This document shows, one piece after another, positions 11,220 through 64,000 of a stretch of DNA of 64,000 nt; the stretch's first letter is position 1, and every line of letters starts with the position of its first letter. The notes below the pieces were generated by a model, which was not told the DNA's origin, searched no databases, and was given only the letters and a program-made list of their open reading frames with translations. The position numbers and the translations under genes are program-made. The DNA is taken from assembly GCA_029465975.1 (NCBI GenBank), contig CM055730.1:16620418-16684417 (forward strand), written 5' to 3'. The stretch comes from Dallia pectoralis (lineage: Eukaryota > Chordata > Actinopteri > Esociformes > Umbridae).

Positions 11220-12749
11220 TAGGGTTGCCACCTGTCCCGGTTTTATCGGGATTGTCCTTGTTTTTAATGTCCTGTCCTGGGAAATTTATCCACTCTCCCG
11301 GAACACTGAATGTCCCGGTTTTCGAAAGGCTACGTGAATGTGTATGTTCAGTTTACTATTTTCGCACTTGAAATAGCCTATACATTGTGCACAGAGTGGT
11401 CAGTGTCTCTCTTGTGTGTGTAGAATGCGTTATCATTGGCTCTGGGATGGGTGTGTCGTGTGACGTAGGCTACGTCATCTAGCGCGTCTGTCTTCTTGGC
11501 TTCTTACTACAGGCGGCAAATTGACCCTTCGCTAAGCCACGCCTGAAAACCGCCACAGGCCAATCGTGGTTGAGCAACCGTAACTAGGCGCAGGAGTCTG
11601 TCAAGCTTTCGAACAAGGGGAACATGCCAACGCGTTGTGCTTATGGATTGTGTAAATCTGATACCCGATATCCTAAAAGTTTGGACGGGGATGTGGAATT
11701 TTTTACTTTCCCAAAACCTAAAACCCAAGGGGAGAAATGTCGGGCGTGGACGGAGGCTCACTGACATACTTGTGAGTACCCCAATCCGATCGCGGCTCTC
11801 CGGTAGGTCTAAGGACGGAATATCAGGGGGCTTGCCGGAGATCTCCACGGAAAAGGTTGGTATGCGAACTTAATCAGTTCATTAACAGTAGTCATCATGT
11901 GCTCACTATAGGTACACTTTATTTGGGCAGCGAGATGTATTACAGAACACACATGCTCTACGCTTTATACTTTATATCGGTCTCCGCATACATTTTTTTT
12001 ATATAGCGACAACTACCGATGATATGTAAGCAGTAGCCTGGCGCGCTAAAAATATAAGCGGTAGAATGTTAGCATTGTAAAGTGGTCAAGCAAATGGCTT
12101 ATTCCACAATATGTGTGGATACGCTGCTTGATTTACAATTATTAGATTATATTCACTTACCTTGTTGTGCATGAACATTGCTGTTCCTCAATGTGTGTGT
12201 TTCCCACTTGAATGGTTAGCGTATGAGGCAGCTGCTGCTTGCACTGGGACCTAGGCTTTTATGTTGTGGATATATCGATAGAATGCATACTGCAGCCCCT
12301 TTTGTCTTGCTCTTTCAGATATTTCACCTGTTCGCCAAAAATGACTAAATATCTCATTGGGAATGTCTGACACCGGTGCATACATACTGCAATAGACGTG
12401 CCAGGCTCGAAAGCTTGACAGGCGTAGCAACAGTAACTAAGGAGGGCGTGGCTTAGCGAAGGGTCAATTGAAGCAGTAAAGAATATTTTACTTTTGTTAG
12501 TATACTTATTTCTTTAGCAAAGAGGAAGCAAAAGCAAGCACCAGTATCTAAGCAATCAGATACGCTATAAGTTAAGTAAGATAAGTGTGAGAATACTTGA
12601 GATGTTTAAAATATTCACGAGTCACGATTGCACAATGCACAATCTTACTGCACAAAGGCCAATTTTGTCTTGTGGGTCTTTGTGAGCAAAGCGGTTGGTC
12701 AGGTCATCGCAATGTCCAGGTTTTTTATCAGACATAGGTGGCAACCCTA
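11220..12749. mobile_element. hAT-type DNA transposon, 1.53 kb, carrying a nested element
   Basis: The ends are TAGGGTTGCCACC and GGTGGCAACCCTA, perfect inverted repeats. The 8-bp flanks GCCTATAC at 11212-11219 and 12750-12757 are identical, which is a hAT target-site duplication. The interior has no intact hAT transposase. About 950 bp of it is a second transposon with its own inverted repeats. Confidence 0.9.
11519..12471 (+). mobile_element. Nested THAP-domain DNA transposon (P/Kolobok-like), defective
   Basis: The inverted termini TTGACCCTTCGCTAAGCCAC (left) and its complement (right, near 12446-12468) bound the element, with a further inverted pair around GTCAAGCTTTCGA. Inside, from 11627, an ATG frame encodes MPTRCAYGLCKSDTRYP and later EKCRAWTEAH, with the Cys-x4-Cys, Pro and Trp pattern of a THAP zinc finger, then a stop at the end of the first exon. 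The rest of a transposase is absent. The exact family and target-site duplication could not be settled. Confidence 0.75.
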
Positions 12750-12757
12750 GCCTATAC

Positions 12758-13290
12758 GGTACTAACCTCAGCCGATATAATTTGTTTCGATGCTGAGAAA
12801 ACACATTATGTATTTCTGTAAAAGATACCAAGTTGAAGCCTGATCCTGTGAACCAGTTCAGCAATGTGTCTTAAAATCCCAAATTCCAAGGTACAGTATA
12901 TATAGAAGGAAACCCGTTCAAAAGCAGACACATCTAGGGAAGTCATTTAAAGATGCCTCAACTGGAGGCCATTAAAGTACACAGAGGACCTTGGAGAATT
13001 AAAGTTACCACACGGTGGAATTTAACATGAATCCAAAAGCCTCATTCATTTTTAGTTATAGTTTAACCCGAGCATGCTGCCTCAATTAACAGGAAATGTG
13101 TCTGTTGTTATTCAAAAGGGAAAATCCCCAGCTCAGTTGTCTGTATTTGTCTACACATGGGAACGACAATGTGGGAACACACCACCGTAGAATGTTTCCT
13201 AAATGCAATTCTGCTTTGTGTCCTGACTGTCCCCATGTAGGAGCTGCCTGGAATAAAGCGTGTCACATGAGGCATGTACTTCCTGTTTGG
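12758..13290. other. Intergenic, nothing recognised
   Basis: This AT-rich stretch between the hAT element and the TCTG array holds no splice-bounded coding segment or family-level match that I can support. Confidence 0.5.
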
Positions 13291-13297
13291 ACACTCG

Positions 13298-13775
13298 GTC
13301 TGTGTCTGTCTGTCTCCCCGTCCGTCTGTCTGTCTGCCCATCTGCCTGTCTGTCTGCTGTCAGCCTGTCTGTCTACCCATCTGCCTGTCAGTCTGTCTGT
13401 CTATCTGCCCATCTGCCTGTCTGTCTGCCCATCTGCCGTCAGCCTGTCTGTCTGCCCATCTGCCTGTCTGCTGTCAGCCTGTCTGTCTGCCCATCTGCCT
13501 GTCTGCTGTCAGCCTGTCTGTCTGCCCATCTGCCTGTCTGCTGTCAGCCTGTCTGTCTGCCCATCTGCCTGTCTGCTGTCAGCCTGTCTGTCTGCCCATC
13601 TGCCTGTCTGTCTGCCCATCTGCTGTCAGCCTGTCTGTCTGCCCATCTGCTGTCAGCCTGTCTGTCTGCCCATCTGCCTGTCTGCTGTCAGCCTGTCTGT
13701 CTGCCCATCTGCTGTCAGCCTGTCTGTCTGCTGTCTCTTTGTCTCTCTGTCTGCCTGTCTGTCTGTCTGTCTCCA
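13298..13775 (+). repeat. TCTG-based compound minisatellite
   Basis: Tandem units of about 30-35 bp combine TGTCTGTCTGCCCATCTGCC and GTCTGCTGTCAGCC. All three plus frames are open for long stretches, giving spurious Cys/Leu/Ser-rich proteins. Confidence 0.95.
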
Positions 13776-14234
13776 CAGCAGCTTTAAGTAATGGCTTCAA
13801 CACAACACCAATACAGCCAACATTCTTTATTATAATTCAATATTATCAACAATATACACAGGTATTAACAATTTAATACATGTTGAACTACTGAGAAAGA
13901 CTAAGCATATTTTTAGACCAGACCTAGGCATAGTTTAGGTCCACAAAACCAGCCCTTCATGTTTCCTGTAAATTAAAAAAACTAACTATTTTAAATGTTC
14001 CACCACAATGAAGATTGTATTGTGTTCATTTTGTCATAAGGTCTAATGTAAACTTTCTTTTTCAAACCCTGAAGAAGCAAATCGTGATTCTCTCTCCACT
14101 TCTTACAGGCTCTGAAATGGGAGAACGTCCATCTTTCTCACCGGACCATGCAGATGTTGTAGAGGTGAGGATCGAGGGAGTGAGTGTTTGATCCTGGAGG
14201 GAGGCATGGTCGGTGGGTTTCTGGGGTCTGTGTC

Positions 14235-14665
14235 AGCACTCACAGGTCCAGATGAACACTCTACCCCATCACTCACAGGTACAGGTGAACACTCTACCCC
14301 ATCACTCACAGGTCCAGGTGAACACTCTACTCATCACTCACAGGTCCAGGTGAACACTCTACCCCATCACTCACAGGTCCAGGTGAACACTCTACCCCAT
14401 CACTCACAGGTCCAGGTGAACACTCTACCCCATCACTCACAGGTCCAGGTGAACACTCTACCCCATCACTCACAGGTCCAGGTGAACACTCTACCCCATC
14501 ACTCACAGGTCCAGGTGAACACTCTACCCCATCACTCACAGGTCCAGGTGAACACTCTACCCCATCACTCACAGGTCCAGGTGAACACTCTACCCCATCA
14601 CTCACAGGTCCAGGTGAACACTCTACCCCATCACTCACAGGTCCAGGTGAACACTCTACCCCAGG
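14235..14665 (+). repeat. 33-bp minisatellite, about 13 copies
   Basis: Near-perfect units of 33 bp built on TCACAGGTCCAGGTGAACAC plus CTCTACCCCATCAC. The 33-bp length keeps frames open on both strands, but there is no start context or splice signal to suggest translation. Confidence 0.95.
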
Positions 14666-14865
14666 CATCTCCCACTAGCAGAGTAGCATGGGTCCTAGAC
14701 ACACACAGACACACAGACAATTTAGGGATAAAGTCAAGGAACAACAATAGGTTTAGGGATTATAGAGACAGGGAGTTGTGTAGTAAGAGTAATGGTTAGA
14801 GATTATATTAAGAATGGTAATCCTATATTGGTACTCACAAGTAGTGACAATGACCTGTGTTTCTT

Positions 14866-15607
14866 TGTGTACGTTACCTTGATATGGCTAGAGCGGTGAT
14901 GTGTGTTTTTGTGTGTATGTTACCCTGAAGTAGCTAGAGCGTTGACCTGTGTTTTTGTGTGTACGTTACCCTGAAGTAGCTAGAGCAGTGACATGTGTTT
15001 TTGTGTGTACGTTACCCTGAAGTAGCTAGAGCAGTGACATGTGTTTTTGTGTGTACGTTACCCTGAAGTAGCTAGAGCAGTGACATGTGTTTTTGTGTGT
15101 ACGTTACCTTGACGTGGCTAGAGCGTTGACCTGTGTTTTTGTGTGTACGTTACCCTGACGTGTTTTTTTGTGTACGTTACCTTGACGTGGCTAGAGCAGT
15201 GATGTGTGTTTTTGTGTGTACGTTACCCTGACGTGTTTTTTTGTGTACGTTACCTTGACGTGGCTAGAGCAGTGATGTGTGTTTTTGTGTGTACGTTACC
15301 CTGACGTGTGTTTTTTTGTGTACGTTACCTTGACGTGGCTAGAGCAGTGATGTGTGTTTTTGTGTGTACGTTACCCTGACGTGTTTTTTTGTGTACGTTA
15401 CCTTGAAGTGGCTAGAGCAGTGATGTGTGTTTTTGTGTGTACGTTACCCTGACGTGTTTTTTTGTGTACGTTACCTTGACGTGGCTAGAGCAGTCATGTG
15501 TGTTTTTGTGTGTACGTTACCCTGACGTGTGTTTTTGTGTGTACGTTACCCTGACGTGTGTTTTTGTGTGTACGTTAACCTGACGTGTGTTTTATTGTGT
15601 ACGTTAC
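14866..15607 (-). repeat. Minisatellite containing copies of the wdfy4 exon-56 splice donor
   Basis: Read on the minus strand, each full unit carries CTGCTCTAGCCACGTCAAG followed by GTAACGTACAC and a CA/A-rich spacer. That is the last about 20 bases of wdfy4 exon 56 plus its donor and first intron bases. About eleven such units (roughly 46 and 73 bp long, with partial copies between) lie directly in the intron after the true donor at 15606-15607. Confidence 0.9.
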
Positions 15608-62966
<47,359 letters not shown>

Positions 62967-64000
62967 CTGGAAAGACAACGGGGTCAAAGTTGCGGTTAAA
63001 CTGTTAAACACGGTTGTTTGTGTTTTTGTGTGAGATAAGACTGTGCATGAATCCTCTTTCTATCCAGGCTTGTTATCTTCTACTTTGAAACTGTTCATTG
63101 TAACGTTGCAGACGCTATTTCAACGTGACAACAGTACTCAGAGGTCAAAGCTATACTTTAGTTTGTGAACCGTTTAGCATATTTTGCGGCAGCAAGGTAA
63201 AAGAGTCACTTCTACTGAGGAATTATGGCTGTAGCATTTACTCACAACCTAGAACCAAAACAGCACATGAAATCAACTTAGGCTCACATAGATTGATAGA
63301 AAACAAATGTTGGTACAACATTGGGAAAACATCGTAATATGACCTAATGTTGAATCAGTCAGTACGTCCCCGAAAGAAGGTCTTTGATTTAGGTCCAGAA
63401 TTTTTTTTGTGGCGATGTCAGTACATTCTTTGATTTTGCGCCTGGATGTGACGATGTCAGTACATTCTTTGATTTAGGTCCTGGATGTGACGATGTCAGT
63501 ACATTCTTTGATTTAGCTCCTGGATGTGGCGATGTCAGTACATTCTTTGATTTAGCTCCTGGATGTGACGATTTCAGTACATTCTTTGATTTAGCTCCTG
63601 GATGTGACGATGTCAGTGCAAATAAATGTAAGTGGACGGTAATACAATTTATTGTCTTCTGTAACCGAAAATCACATCACGGGGCAAATACGATCATTGC
63701 CAAAACACAGTGGTCTCCATGCCGACGAGAGTTGCTATCGTTGGTGATGAATGTCACCTGCCTGTGTGTGTGCATGTGTGTGTGTGTGCGCGTGTGTGTG
63801 CGTGTGTGCACCCATGCTAATGCATCTGTGTAAGAGTGCATGAATGTGATAGATGGGTATCCTCTATTTGGCGCTGTTTTAGGATGGTGGCGTGTGTGTG
63901 TGTATTAACAGAATTAGGACAGCAGACACCATTTCATCATCTTCAACATAATCACCTCATGGCTCCTGTTAACCTGTAAGGGGGGGGGGCAAACAAGGTT
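62967..64000. other. wdfy4: wdfy4 intron toward the missing 5' exons
   Basis: Contains a 39-bp tandem repeat at about 63395-63620 (CGATGTCAGTACATTCTTTG units, 5-6 copies), TG/CG runs near 63760-63810 and a ten-G run near 63980. No exon was recognised. Confidence 0.65.

Noticed and set aside
13096..13876. Overlapping Cys/Leu/Ser ORFs of 175-231 codons
   Set aside because: TCTG-based tandem repeat open in all plus frames.
14109..14165. Plus-strand exon-like segment TTACAG...GTGAGG with a possible MGERPSFSPDHADVVE start
   Set aside because: It is only 57 bp, matches no family I know and has no partner exon in frame nearby. Not enough to call a gene.

Overview
The window is vertebrate nuclear DNA, almost certainly from a ray-finned fish. 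It has short GT-AG exons spread over tens of kilobases, very abundant CA/TG microsatellites and minisatellites, fish-type Tc1, hAT and LINE remnants, and SINE-like repeats of the kind common in salmonid and pike genomes (that last point is from memory of the families). There are no bacterial features. The three genes recognised, vstm4, wdfy4 and lrrc18, are neighbours in the same relative orientation on human chromosome 10q11, which supports all three identifications.

Layout. Positions 1-2409 are upstream intron or flank of vstm4 with a small hAT element. A 31-unit, 55-bp tandem array (2410-4114) runs straight into the transmembrane exon of vstm4, whose last five coding exons (4115-6989, + strand) encode the membrane segment and a tail with an ITIM-like and an ITSM-like tyrosine motif. 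The V-set exons lie off the left edge. Positions 7000-15600 are intergenic and repeat-rich: a Tc1 remnant, a hAT element with a second THAP-domain transposon nested in it, and several minisatellites.

From 15608 to 62966 the minus strand carries wdfy4, a very large BEACH/WD40 protein gene. I placed 56 consecutive coding exons, and the reading frame is consistent across every junction (about 2,826 codons). From 5' to 3' (right to left) they encode a helical/armadillo-like region, a concanavalin-A-like module, a second long helical region, a PH-BEACH module, the BEACH domain and WD40 repeats. The first exons lie beyond the right edge. The last, short C-terminal exon was not located. lrrc18 (34725-35894, + strand) sits wholly inside one wdfy4 intron on the opposite strand.

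The most unusual property is that several minisatellites are fused to splice sites. The vstm4 array copies the acceptor plus the first 26 exon bases 31 times. The array after wdfy4 exon 56 copies the exon end plus donor about 11 times. Further arrays abut the acceptor of wdfy4 exon 19 and the donor of exon 41. An exon-like 128-bp open segment at 25850-25977 belongs to no gene I can identify. WDFY4 in mammals acts in dendritic cells in antigen cross-presentation, VSTM4 is an Ig-superfamily membrane protein, and LRRC18 is a testis-enriched LRR protein. The cluster is conserved synteny, not a pathway.
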